From assembly GCF_000190315.1 (NCBI RefSeq), contig NC_015151.1, positions 62,001 to 126,000 of the forward strand: a stretch of 64,000 nt of DNA, written 5' to 3'. The position numbers and the translations under genes are program-made. This stretch comes from Vulcanisaeta moutnovskia 768-28. Its GTDB lineage: Archaea > Thermoproteota > Thermoprotei > Thermoproteales > Thermocladiaceae. The first letter of the stretch is position 1, and each line of letters opens with the position of its first letter. The notes below the pieces were generated by a model. It was not told where the DNA came from and ran no database searches. It saw only the letters and a program-made list of their open reading frames with translations. Shown piece by piece: positions 1-9,244 of this stretch.

Positions 1-1170
1 GAGAAATCCATAACCCAATTAATGACCAACGCCACGAGTTATATAGAGGATGACTCATTGACCATACCAGGTGGTTTATACCAAAGCGCCATTGAGGTAA
101 GCACCAATGAGTTAGCAATACCTCCCGGCATGTACGTGGTGACCACGGCAATAAGAGTAATACCCATAACGCCCTACGTGAACACATCAATACCCCAGGT
201 TATGTCAACACCATTAACAAGCACGGTACTACCGATAAGCGCAGACTCCGTAATGACCTTCGACCTAAGGCTTAACTTCACGGGAACTATTAATAAGGTA
301 GTTATCTATGGAGTATCGTACTCAGAACAACCAGCAACTCTTTCACTCACAATACTCAGGAATGGGCAGGTAATCGTAAGAACCTCCGATGAAGCCCCAT
401 CAATAACGCAGGGAATGAAGCCATACCCAATCAGCTTTAACATAAACGCAAACATCACGCCGGGGACTTACGAACTAAGTATATACACGGACCAGCCACT
501 CCTCATCTATGTTAGTACGGGCACGGGAATGAAAATAATAAGCAATAACTCAACACTTAATTATCCCGGTGAGATCCCCGCGTACTCCATAATATACACA
601 ATCACCAAAGCCGTACCTGTGAAATTCACGTGGTTAAGGGTTTCATTAAGCGCCATTAATCAAGTAACCATGATGAACATAACAAGTGGTGGTACCTATG
701 AGTTGAGGGACGTAATTACCGTAACTCATTGGGTCAACTCATCAATAAGTCTCTTAATAACCGTGAATGAGCCGGTACTACTCACGAACATAACCATAGG
801 CCCAATATCAATAAAGCCCCTAGAGCCAACGCACTGTCCAGCACCAATGATCATTAGGGCGCTCGAGGATCCAGGCAGATCATTACTGATAAGCCTAGCC
901 GCATTACCCATAGCAGCGGCGCTACCATTAATGCCAAGCCTAAGGCCTAGACGGAGGATGAGGAAGGCATTACTCATCCTTGGACTAGCCCTAATGCTCC
1001 TATTCTACGTAGTGTGGGCCCTGGGCTTCACAAACCTGGCACCACAACTATATAGCCCAGGCGTGTTGAGGATATTCGGTATACTTTTTATAATAGGACT
1101 AGTGATTGTGCTGGTGATGTCGTTTATGGTTAAGCGTTTCCCCGCTCACGATGCTTCTAGTGGATTTTAA
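1..1170 (+). pseudogene. DUF2079 membrane protein, C-terminal part fused to the head of a second copy
   Basis: The frame is open from the first base, so the 5' part lies outside the window. About 290 residues of Thr/Ser/Asn-rich beta-like extracytoplasmic sequence lead to a membrane segment and a basic stretch (RPRRRMR). This resembles the extracytoplasmic tail of the full-length DUF2079 protein at 6600-9194, which ends right after its last membrane helix. Here the frame continues into a segment (WALGFTNLAPQLY) that matches the N-terminus of that protein (WALGYLNIAPQLY). The reading is therefore the tail of one DUF2079 gene joined in frame to the head of another. The head is cut at the edge of the TnpB remnant, and the last dozen residues look like element-derived sequence. 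DUF2079 proteins are multi-spanning and GT-C-like with unknown substrate. The two genes may have been tandem before decay. Confidence 0.7.
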
Positions 1171-2050
1171 TTGCTTTTATCTCCGTGGGCGGGGTTGGTC
1201 CTTGGTTCGGCGTCATTAGCTTCAGCCGAACTTCATGGGGCCCTGTCGAGGCCAACGCCATTGGGCTCCCACCTGTGGATAGGTATTTCAGCCCGATGTT
1301 TATGGCTCCAATGACGTCCCTATCTAGGACTAACCCGTTGCCCAGTCTGGTAAGTCTAAGGGCGATTTTGACTACCCTTATTCTCCTGACCCCTCTCACC
1401 GCAGTGCGGATCACGGAGGGGTTGAAGGACTTGATGCGGTTGCCGGTGAATGGGTCTGTGCTTGAGGAGTAGGCCTCGGAAACCTCCACAACGTGGATGG
1501 GCTTCCCACCCAAGACCCTCACTAGCGTTGCAACGCTCCACTGGTGTATCCTATGCGTTAACCTCTTATTGCCACTCTCATTGATAAGCCTCCTCTTGCC
1601 CCTATGGACGTTCCCAACAACCACAACTGCGTTGTTCGCAAGAGCCAACTCCTCAATAATCCTCGCTGTCTTGTAGATAATATCCATCTTCCTCTCCCTC
1701 TCCCTCAACTTCCTGAGTGCCTTCCTCACTTCCCTATCCCTGGTCGACCTACCCTTCGTAATCCTCTTCCTCCTCTCAGAGTAGGCAATAACTATCCTAC
1801 CTAGGTTAGTTTCAATCCTGTAAACATCGCTGAGGCCGCCATCCTTGAATACCGCCAGCGTGACGTTGTTCTCATTAACATCAACAGCAATGACGTTGTT
1901 AGGGTTGTAGGTAACCTCGAAGTCCCTCTTGAAAGTAAGGTAGAGCAGCACCCTCTTCCCATCAAGCTTTATCTTGAGTTCATCAGTGAGCCTCCACCCA
2001 CCGTAGAGGTATCTGTGGAGTTGCCTGTTGCTTCTGTAGTGTATCTTCAC
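1157..2050 (-). pseudogene. tnpB: TnpB-like (IS200/IS605 OrfB) protein, N-truncated remnant
   Basis: The RuvC-like half of a TnpB family protein is visible. RuvC-I is in IAVDVNENN and RuvC-III in LDRDVIGAINIGL. The intervening TnpB helix reads HRIHQWSV and the conserved stretch EVSEAYSSS. The RuvC-II glutamate position reads VVVVGNVHRGK, so Glu is replaced by Gly. The CxxC...CxxC zinc ribbon is also absent (SSSTDPFTG). The frame stays open upstream of the GTG at 2050 to about 2089 (ELRTHRGW), then stops, so the usual N-terminal wedge/REC half is missing. No TnpA gene is nearby. The 3' end overlaps the DUF2079 remnant by 14 bp. It is most likely a dead insertion fragment. The Glu and zinc-ribbon losses may be subfamily traits rather than decay. 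Confidence 0.75.
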
Positions 2051-2067
2051 CCACCCCCTGTGCGTCC

Positions 2068-2331
2068 TCAGCTCGCTTGCATATACAGTTTATTAGGTAA
2101 TATACCTGGGTGGAAGTTCACGGCATATGCATCTATTTCCTTCGGCTTTATCCCATACTTGTTCTTTAGGAATTTAAAGGCTTGCTTTAATGCGTTTATT
2201 GGTGGTTCACCCGGCGAGTGCTTATGCCTTGTCCACCTCTCCTCCTCACTGGCAAAGACCAACTCACCATCAACAATAACAGCAACCGAGTGATCATGCT
2301 CCACAGGCCAATTAAAACCAACAACAGTCAT
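2068..2331 (-). pseudogene. NodU/CmcH-type carbamoyltransferase, N-terminal fragment
   Basis: The 87 residues begin like the N-terminal (TsaD/YrdC-clan ASKHA-like) domain of carbamoyltransferases. There is a DHSVAVIVDGELV strand-turn followed by the family hallmark ASEEERWTRHKH. Family members run to about 550 residues, so more than 80 percent is missing. The frame ends at 2068 exactly where TnpB-derived sequence begins, which suggests a deletion or insertion joined the two. Carbamoyltransferases of this family decorate sugars and antibiotics, which suits the glycan island. The fragment has an ordinary ATG start but is too short to be active. Confidence 0.65.
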
Positions 2332-2351
2332 TAATTTATGAAAAATGATAA

Positions 2352-2360
2352 ACTTAAAAA
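2352..2360 (+). promoter_or_regulatory. TATA box for the GT2 gene
   Basis: The sequence acttaaaaa lies 33-41 nt before the ATG at 2393. A start site about 26 nt downstream would give a leader of roughly ten nucleotides. The position supports ATG 2393 rather than the upstream TTG at 2378. Confidence 0.4.
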
Positions 2361-2392
2361 GAATTACCTATTACTAATTGATAATAAACGCT

Positions 2393-3409
2393 ATGAAGGT
2401 ACTTATTGGTGTTCCTACATATAATAATTCGAGGTTTGGTTATTCTATTAGGCGTACTCTCGAGTCTTTGGCTAGTCAGTCTTTTCGTGATTTTCGTGTT
2501 TTAGTTGTTTATAAGCCGAGCCCTGGTGATAGGACTTTAGATGTTGTTGACGAGTTTAGGGACAAACTCGACATAGAAGTCAAGATACAAAGCGACGGCT
2601 ACTTCGAGGAAGCCCTAAACATCATTTACGAAGTCGCAAGAGACTACGACATAACACTAACAACAGACGACGACGCAATACCATTAAAGACCTGGGTAGA
2701 GGAACACATAACAATGCACAAAAACCATGAAAAAATAGGAGTATTCACAGAACTAATAAATGATTTATTTATCGACAAGTGTAACACTAATTTTCCAACA
2801 ATTCGACACTTGCTTAAATATTATAAACCGTTGCTTAATGAGTTCAATGATTATCAATATTATATAAACGATGTGGGTTTATTGGCGTGTAATGATAACA
2901 TTTTTGATATAGTTTATAGAAAAAACATGCTGATGTACTATAAGGGACCCATTGGTGTTAATATGAGCTTTAAATCAAAATTCATTGATGATTTCAAATT
3001 ACCTGGGGCAACAATACGTGGCTTACATAACGAGCAATTATTAATGCTACATTATCTTACAAAATATAAAATGCACTCGGTCGTATTTAAAGGTGCAAAC
3101 GTAAATCATGCGGAGAGAGACTCATTAGCTAGACCTAAAGATCTTAATGCAATGATTATTCTTAACATAGAGAATGCATTATTGCCATATATGGTAACTC
3201 AGTATTCAATTAATATTAATGTAAGAAAATTAGAATATTATAGTAATTTAGTAAATATATATTCAATTATTAGAAAAGATATTATAATTAAAGCCTATAA
3301 TTTTGGTCTTAAATTAGCTATAGAAGCAATTAAGAAACAATTAAGGCCTAAAGATGTAAGAACAAGACTTATAGATAATTTTAGTATTAAAAATCTCCAT
3401 GGTAATTAG
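2393..3409 (+). CDS. Glycosyltransferase family 2 protein
   Basis: This is a predicted cytoplasmic or membrane-associated sugar transferase of about 338 residues. The N-terminus is a GT-A fold: MKVLIGVPTYN as the first strand, then a nucleotide-binding region with ITLTTDDDAIP as the DxD metal site near residue 100. The ATG at 2393 is preferred because the family begins at this strand and a TATA box fits it. The first 340 nt are moderately GC-rich, but from about 2745 onward the gene becomes strongly AT-rich with a different codon preference, hinting at a mosaic. It overlaps the next GT4 gene if that gene starts at 3399. Acceptor and donor are unknown; surface glycan assembly is inferred from neighbours. 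Confidence 0.75.
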   Translation: MKVLIGVPTYNNSRFGYSIRRTLESLASQSFRDFRVLVVYKPSPGDRTLDVVDEFRDKLDIEVKIQSDGYFEEALNIIYEVARDYDITLTTDDDAIPLKTWVEEHITMHKNHEKIGVFTELINDLFIDKCNTNFPTIRHLLKYYKPLLNEFNDYQYYINDVGLLACNDNIFDIVYRKNMLMYYKGPIGVNMSFKSKFIDDFKLPGATIRGLHNEQLLMLHYLTKYKMHSVVFKGANVNHAERDSLARPKDLNAMIILNIENALLPYMVTQYSININVRKLEYYSNLVNIYSIIRKDIIIKAYNFGLKLAIEAIKKQLRPKDVRTRLIDNFSIKNLHGN

Positions 3410-4706
3410 GAATCATGATGGTCTTATGAATATACTTGCCATTATTGACGGGTCACCTGGTGGTGCACGTAGACATGGTGTTGAGGTATTAAAAATATTG
3501 AGTAAGTACGGTCACAATATCCTCGTTTTTGAGGAGCCATTTCACTTTAATCTTGAGTCATTACATGAAATAAGGGGCCAGGGATTATTAATTCATGATA
3601 TTAATTATGAGTTCCAGGAAATATGTGTTAAGTATAATAGTAATAATATTTTAGGGATATTAAAAGGGCTTTATAATTTTTTAATTAATAATAATAATAT
3701 TTATTGTGAATCTTTAATTAATGAATTAATTAATGATTTAATATCACGTGGTATTAAATTCGACGTAATACTTGATATTCATGAAAGTGGTACGTCACTT
3801 ATATATGCGTTATATCTTGCTAAGAGATTAAAAGCGCCGATTGTAAAGGTTTTGCATAATGAGCCGTTTAGGGCTCTCAGGTGGTTTGGGAGAGGCTATA
3901 GGTACGTTGATGGTGTTTACGGTTTGCTTGAGGATTCATATGTATTTATAGAACATAGACTTACCAAGGCTGTTTATGAAATGGCGATGAAAAGTGGCTT
4001 ATTACGCGGCATAGCCTCCGTTTCGCAAGTACCTATTTATTATTCCAGCGTAGATAAGTTAGCTATTAAATATGGAGTTAGATTAAGAGTTTACCGCTAT
4101 GGTAATGCTTATGATAAGGATTTAATTTATAAATACCGTAATATTCATGATAAGGAGAATTACGTGATATTTTATGGGCGAATAACTCCGGCTAAGGGTA
4201 TATGGGATATAATTAAGGTAGCTAGGCATTTAAATGATATTGACATAGTGATTTTTGGCCCAGTATCTGATAGAATAAAAAATAAATTCTTACGGAATTT
4301 GCCTAATAATATTAAATATATGGGATATAGACCTAGTGATGAGCTATATAGCAGTGTTGCAAAGGCAAAGGTTCTCATATATCCTTCTCACATTGACTCA
4401 TTTCCACTGGTTGTTTTAGAGACATTAGCGTTAGGTACATCGGTTGTAGCCTATGATATACCAGCAATAAGGTTAATATACGGCAGGTTAAAGCCTGTGC
4501 ATATTGTTCCTGAACATAACATAAAGGGCTTAGTTAATGAAGCAAAGAAAATAATGAATATGAACCTAAATGAGTACGCTAAAGAACATGAGGATGCATA
4601 CACTAAAAGATTTCTTGAGGAGCATAGTTCGTGGGAAAATGTTGCCAAGGAAACTATGGACTTTATTTATGAGGTTTTAGGTGAAAGGTCTCAAGAACAT
4701 CCTTAA
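3399..4706 (+). CDS. Glycosyltransferase family 4 (GT-B) protein
   Basis: The protein is about 435 residues with two Rossmann domains. The N-terminal domain has ILAIIDGSPGGARRHG, a GT4 acceptor-side loop. The C-terminal domain has FYGRITPAKGIWDI and the donor-site segment IYPSHIDSFPLVVLE, where the first Glu of the usual EX7E motif is Asp. It likely moves a sugar from a nucleotide donor to a growing surface glycan. ATG 3399 overlaps the upstream GT2 gene by 11 bp. The ATG at 3426 (MNILAII) may be the true start because it begins exactly at the first beta strand. The gene is very AT-rich, especially 3600-3760, unlike the flanking chromosome, which suggests recent transfer. Its 3' end overlaps the opposing GT2 gene by 44 bp. 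Confidence 0.8.
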   Translation: MVIRNHDGLMNILAIIDGSPGGARRHGVEVLKILSKYGHNILVFEEPFHFNLESLHEIRGQGLLIHDINYEFQEICVKYNSNNILGILKGLYNFLINNNNIYCESLINELINDLISRGIKFDVILDIHESGTSLIYALYLAKRLKAPIVKVLHNEPFRALRWFGRGYRYVDGVYGLLEDSYVFIEHRLTKAVYEMAMKSGLLRGIASVSQVPIYYSSVDKLAIKYGVRLRVYRYGNAYDKDLIYKYRNIHDKENYVIFYGRITPAKGIWDIIKVARHLNDIDIVIFGPVSDRIKNKFLRNLPNNIKYMGYRPSDELYSSVAKAKVLIYPSHIDSFPLVVLETLALGTSVVAYDIPAIRLIYGRLKPVHIVPEHNIKGLVNEAKKIMNMNLNEYAKEHEDAYTKRFLEEHSSWENVAKETMDFIYEVLGERSQEHP

Positions 4707-5658
4707 AGTTCGTAGCACATTTTTTATACTTGTACCTATAAAGTATGAGGTACTGAAAGACTTTATGTCCAGGTAAATTCCACGTATACGTCTCGGTTAA
4801 TGACTCAACAATACTCGGATTATTTAGACATAAATAACTAATAATACCATCACTCTCATAGACCTCTCGGGAAATATCAATCAATACTTTCTGATATCTG
4901 TTGGGAATATTCATAAATACTTTAAATAGATTCATGAAATAAAGAAACCACATATCAGTATCTCTTAATTGGAATAAGCTTATTGCCTTATAATACGTAA
5001 GTATTAAGATGGCATTAAATATATTGATAATATTCGTATTCATATAATAGATCCTTCTTCGGAATGATCTGATTAATAAGTTATTAAGTAAATATGGATA
5101 TCTTGAAAATAACTCTATCACCATATACCTACTATAATTAGGCATTAATGCATTAAGTTTGCCCACCATATGTAGTATGTATTCATCATCCGGAAGCTTA
5201 GACCTTTGACCTAATACCTCTGGATTTTCATGAATTATTCCTCTAAACAATATTTTCTTTCGTTTAAATAATCGTAACTGCTTTGTCACAATTTTAAGCG
5301 CTACCTCATATCTATTAATTACGTACCCATCGTACTCATCATGATACCGTAATTTTTCAATAAGTTTCGTGTTGGGTATCTCATCAGTATCAAGGAGTAA
5401 TATATAGTCAGTATTTACCTTACTTAATCCATACATCCTAAGTGGATCCGCATAACCTAATGGTATGGCTCTAAATATTACTGCCCTCTTTAAATTACGC
5501 TTTGTCAATTTATCCATTAGTCTCTTATACTCAGGTGGGTCTGATGAATCTATAATTACGATTTCATCTACGGCATCATTAAGTAACTTAGTTAAGCGAA
5601 GTACGCCATTTACATCATTCCTATTAAATATTAGTAGTCCGTAAGTTAGCACAGTCAC
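4663..5658 (-). CDS. Glycosyltransferase family 2 protein
   Basis: The GT-A fold starts at LTYGLLIFNRND, followed by EIVIIDSSDPP and the metal-binding LLLDTDEIP near residue 95. The central region (FRGIIHENP, then HMVG) resembles the acceptor side of lipopolysaccharide core-type GT2 enzymes. The C-terminal 130 residues are hydrophobic and aromatic but lack clear transmembrane helices. The length (331 aa) is normal for the family. It is transcribed toward the GT4 gene with overlapping 3' ends and follows FkbM in the same direction (33 bp gap), so an FkbM-GT2 transcript is likely. The acceptor cannot be read from the sequence. Confidence 0.75.
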   Translation of the reverse strand: MTVLTYGLLIFNRNDVNGVLRLTKLLNDAVDEIVIIDSSDPPEYKRLMDKLTKRNLKRAVIFRAIPLGYADPLRMYGLSKVNTDYILLLDTDEIPNTKLIEKLRYHDEYDGYVINRYEVALKIVTKQLRLFKRKKILFRGIIHENPEVLGQRSKLPDDEYILHMVGKLNALMPNYSRYMVIELFSRYPYLLNNLLIRSFRRRIYYMNTNIINIFNAILILTYYKAISLFQLRDTDMWFLYFMNLFKVFMNIPNRYQKVLIDISREVYESDGIISYLCLNNPSIVESLTETYTWNLPGHKVFQYLILYRYKYKKCATNFKDVLETFHLKPHK

Positions 5659-5691
5659 TATGAATACTAATATATAAATAATGTTTTTAAC

Positions 5692-6555
5692 TTATAATCT
5701 CTGATTACTGAAGAATACGTTAATGAAGGTTCCGTAGTTTACACAATCAATTACTTTAAACCCTAGCTTATTTAACTCATTAATTACCCATAGTGTGCTT
5801 GACCTTAGCTCTATCATTAAGTACCTAGTTATTCTTAAGGTTTCGTTCATTCCATGTATTGCCTCAGCCTCGGCACCCTCAATATCGATCTTAAGGAAGT
5901 CGATATGGTCAATCCCTAATTCCTTCATCACATTATCAAGGGTATCGGATTCCACGATTATATTACCACTAGGGTCTATTGCCGACTCTTCCTCATTGAA
6001 CTTAACTACCTTCATTGAAACCCTACCCTTTTCTTTCCATATTGCCTTCTTTACTATTATTACATTATTACAACCATTAAGCTCTATGTTATTACGAAGC
6101 AGAAATGCGGCATCCTCCAAGGGCTCTATGGCAATTACACGCCTCGCCCTCCTGCACGCCCTTACTGTATAACCACCTATATATGCGCCAACATCAACGA
6201 TGACAGCATTTTTGGTAGTATTAAGTACTGAAGCTAACCAATTATTTAGTTCGTGATGTTCTCCTAATATATCGTAAAAATCCCCACTTCTTGGTCTAAT
6301 TATGAATATTACGTCATAGTTCTCATCGTGATATCGTACCCGTACTGGATTACTTCCTGGTATGTAATATGATAAATTATAAACGTTATCCTTAAGTTTT
6401 ATGAACCTAAATAATATGTTAAGCAAAAATATTAATGCTGCTATCAGAAGACGGAATTCATCCTGAAGTGTTACGCCTCTAACATTAATAAGGAACCTAA
6501 TTCCTCTTTTAAATAAACCTTCAGGATCGCCTATACAATCAATTGTAATATTCAT
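5692..6555 (-). CDS. FkbM family methyltransferase
   Basis: This is a SAM-dependent O-methyltransferase of the FkbM type, usually acting on sugar hydroxyls. The SAM-binding motif I is VIVDVGAYIGGYT (about residue 122), the acidic ribose contact is VIAIEP, and the FkbM signature DFLKIDIEGAEAEAI follows near residue 220. The roughly 110 residues before motif I include a hydrophobic stretch that could associate with the membrane. The gene is AT-rich like the neighbouring glycosyltransferases and is probably co-transcribed with the GT2 downstream. The likely role is methylation of a surface glycan sugar, inferred from context. Confidence 0.85.
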   Translation of the reverse strand: MNITIDCIGDPEGLFKRGIRFLINVRGVTLQDEFRLLIAALIFLLNILFRFIKLKDNVYNLSYYIPGSNPVRVRYHDENYDVIFIIRPRSGDFYDILGEHHELNNWLASVLNTTKNAVIVDVGAYIGGYTVRACRRARRVIAIEPLEDAAFLLRNNIELNGCNNVIIVKKAIWKEKGRVSMKVVKFNEEESAIDPSGNIIVESDTLDNVMKELGIDHIDFLKIDIEGAEAEAIHGMNETLRITRYLMIELRSSTLWVINELNKLGFKVIDCVNYGTFINVFFSNQRL

Positions 6556-6599
6556 TATATTTAGCCTGGATTAATAATATAATAAGCTTTATGATTTCA

Positions 6600-9194
6600 T
6601 CATGATTTTATCTTATGCAATAAAATAACGAGAATAAGAAGTAGGTACACCGGTATTAGTCCTATTGTTGGTATTGAATACCATAATGTCGGTGGTTCCT
6701 TAATGCCTTGTGTTGTAATTTTTAATTTTATGATTAATTGCGTGTTGGGTTCTACGCCGGATGAATTTATTGCAAGCACAAGATTTGCTATGTTCTTGGT
6801 CTCCACTTGCATCGTTATTTCCTGGTTCCCATGTACTTCAATGTTGTTGCCTAATATATTTATTGTGGCGTTTATTTGTGGTGTGGCTTCGATGATGTTT
6901 TGTGCGTTTAGTGTTATTATTGTTCCTAGGGTGCATGGTAGTTGCCTTATTACCTGCCCTGTTGTTGAGTTTATGAGTAGTGCCTTTGGTGCGTTTAGTA
7001 TTTGTTCGCATATTGTTTGCCCCTGTACTGGGAATGTGAGTATTATGTAGTATGTCCCTGGCTTTAGGGTTATGCCTGGGTTCGCTGTTATTGGTGTTGC
7101 CCAGGAATGCGGTGAGCACCACCATGGTGTTCCAAAGGTGTATGTGTAGATTGTGTTTTCTTGGTTGGGTATTGGTGATGATGTTATTGCCAGTTCTGCC
7201 GTGGCTAGGTTCGTTATGTAGGATGCGAATATCGTTATTGTGTTTATCCTCGTGACCTCACCTATAGTTATTGGTTGTGCTATGTAGGTGTTTCCCGGTA
7301 TCTCTATTTCCCCTGGCCCTATTCCGCACGCTATTCCCTGGGGTTGCTGTAATTGTGTTTTTAAGAGTGTTGTGTTTATTAGTGTTATTGCCTGTTGTGG
7401 TTTTACCTCGGTCTTTATTTGTATTGTTATGTTTGTTGGTGGTATTTGGGCTATTGGGTATTGCCAGGTCCCTGGTAGTATTGGGTTTATTACGTATGTA
7501 TTCTCATAGTAAAAACCATTGATTATCTTTATTGGTCCTGTGTAATTAGCCTTTAGTAGCCATGCACCGTCATCGAAAATGTACGGTCTATACTCAGTGC
7601 TTCCTATACTGAATGGGTATCCCGTTGGTATGAGCGGTGAGTAAACTACGTACTCGGTATCACCGCTTGGCCCAAGGAATGGTACTCCGTGTTCGTTCCA
7701 TCCATATCTTGTTATTGAGTACCAGGGTACTGCCGTGGCTGGTACGGCCACAGATGCGTTCCATGGTATGTAATTAGCCAGTTGTATCATGGCTAGGTCG
7801 TACTGATTCGTCACCGGCGCGTTCCAGTTCGGTATTGCGTTTCCGTAGTATAACCCGGAGAGTGGTGTTAGTGGTCCCATGAGTAGTCCGGCTATTGTGT
7901 TTATCACCAGTAATGCCGTTAGCGCCTTTTTCCTTGTTTCGACCCCTAGTTTTCTCAGTATCCATATTGTTGCTGGTAATGCGACTGCGCTGATTAGGAT
8001 TGTGTAGTATACGTTGGGTATGTAGTATGGTGTGAAGTTCGTTAGTAATGCCGCTAGCCAGGGCATTAGCAGTATTGTCTGTGGTTCTAGGAAGTTCATG
8101 AAGGCTAACGGTCCAAACACCTCTATTAAGTATTGAACTTTCACGTTGTACTGCGAAACGGCTTGTTGGACAATACCACTCAGTATACTGGCCATGTTTA
8201 CATCGCCATGCGACTGCGGGTCAATTACTATTGCCTTCGCCTTAAGGCTTAGTAGTTTATTCGTTATGCTTGTTAGTAATGAGCTTAGTGCTGCCCCATA
8301 TAGGTTTGAGAATATGTTGTGAGTCCAGCCGCTGAAATACATCACTAGGTAGTAGTCGGCGATTAACCATGCCATTGAATAGGCGAGTGTTAGTATGGCT
8401 AGTTTTCTAAATTCCCTCGTTAGTGCCTGGTATATACTTAGTCCAATGCCGAATAATGGTACGTACTCCACCGACGCCATTGCCAGGGTTAGTGATACCC
8501 AGTAGGCCCTCTTGTCGTTTAAGTACATTGCTATTAGTGCCATCGCCATGAACGAGCCCGCTAGAGTGACTACTTCGAACGGTGCATATGCCGTTGTTAT
8601 CCATGGGTATAGTATGTATAGGAGTGCTGTGGCTAATGCGTGTTTTTGGTTGTTGAATATTTTCATGCCTAATTTGTACATTAGTGGCATTGGTAGCATT
8701 AGTATTGCTACTTGTATTGTCATTAGTGTGAATATTGATGGGTATACCTCGTATATTGGGTATATCAGGAGTAGTATTGGTGATGCATGCACACCAAAGA
8801 ATGGTCCTACGAAGCTTTCCAGGAACTTCCTGTAGTATGTTAGTGATGCGAATGATTGTAGGTATGTTGCCGTGTCTAGGCTTGCGCCTAGGCTTAGTCC
8901 GTAGTATGGTGGTACTGTGGCTAGGTAGGTTAGTTCATAGGTTATTGCTAGGAATATTAGTAGTGTTGCTGCGTAGTACTTATCATTGATTGCCTGCCTT
9001 ATTTGGTTGAGTATTATTGGGGATAAGGGTAGGAGTAGCCCTATTGTGAATATTATTGCCAATGCGTGTATTACGGCATAGTTATATAGTTGTGGTGCTA
9101 TGTTTAGGTACCCCAGCGCCCAAATTATGTAGAATTGTATGATTAACGGTATGCCCAGTACTGCTAATGCTTTTTCATTCACCTTTATCCTCAT
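6600..9194 (-). CDS. DUF2079 family multi-spanning membrane protein
   Basis: The protein has 864 residues. About eleven hydrophobic helices span residues 1-430, with the DUF2079 signature FGVHASPILLLIYPIY near residue 135 and YPWITTAYAPFE after it. A large extracytoplasmic C-terminal domain (about 440-835) is rich in Thr, Asn and Pro, and a terminal helix (VYLLLILVILLH) closes it. The family is GT-C-like and is suspected to handle lipid-linked sugars, but no reaction is established. The start MRIKVNEK is supported by an AT-rich box at about 9210-9222. A rearranged relative lies at 1-1170. Its place in the glycan island suggests glycan transfer or export. Confidence 0.8.
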   Translation of the reverse strand: MRIKVNEKALAVLGIPLIIQFYIIWALGYLNIAPQLYNYAVIHALAIIFTIGLLLPLSPIILNQIRQAINDKYYAATLLIFLAITYELTYLATVPPYYGLSLGASLDTATYLQSFASLTYYRKFLESFVGPFFGVHASPILLLIYPIYEVYPSIFTLMTIQVAILMLPMPLMYKLGMKIFNNQKHALATALLYILYPWITTAYAPFEVVTLAGSFMAMALIAMYLNDKRAYWVSLTLAMASVEYVPLFGIGLSIYQALTREFRKLAILTLAYSMAWLIADYYLVMYFSGWTHNIFSNLYGAALSSLLTSITNKLLSLKAKAIVIDPQSHGDVNMASILSGIVQQAVSQYNVKVQYLIEVFGPLAFMNFLEPQTILLMPWLAALLTNFTPYYIPNVYYTILISAVALPATIWILRKLGVETRKKALTALLVINTIAGLLMGPLTPLSGLYYGNAIPNWNAPVTNQYDLAMIQLANYIPWNASVAVPATAVPWYSITRYGWNEHGVPFLGPSGDTEYVVYSPLIPTGYPFSIGSTEYRPYIFDDGAWLLKANYTGPIKIINGFYYENTYVINPILPGTWQYPIAQIPPTNITIQIKTEVKPQQAITLINTTLLKTQLQQPQGIACGIGPGEIEIPGNTYIAQPITIGEVTRINTITIFASYITNLATAELAITSSPIPNQENTIYTYTFGTPWWCSPHSWATPITANPGITLKPGTYYIILTFPVQGQTICEQILNAPKALLINSTTGQVIRQLPCTLGTIITLNAQNIIEATPQINATINILGNNIEVHGNQEITMQVETKNIANLVLAINSSGVEPNTQLIIKLKITTQGIKEPPTLWYSIPTIGLIPVYLLLILVILLHKIKS

Positions 9195-9244
9195 TTCACG
9201 TGATTCTTTAAGTAATATATTTAGATTTTAATGGTTTACCCTCG

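Noticed and set aside
1157-2331. A complete IS200/IS605 element
   Set aside because: The TnpB N-terminal half is missing, no TnpA is present, and clear ends or subterminal hairpins could not be defined.
7052-7522. Plus-strand hydrophobic ORFs
   Set aside because: They are antisense to the DUF2079 coding sequence and their hydrophobicity follows from its codon pattern.
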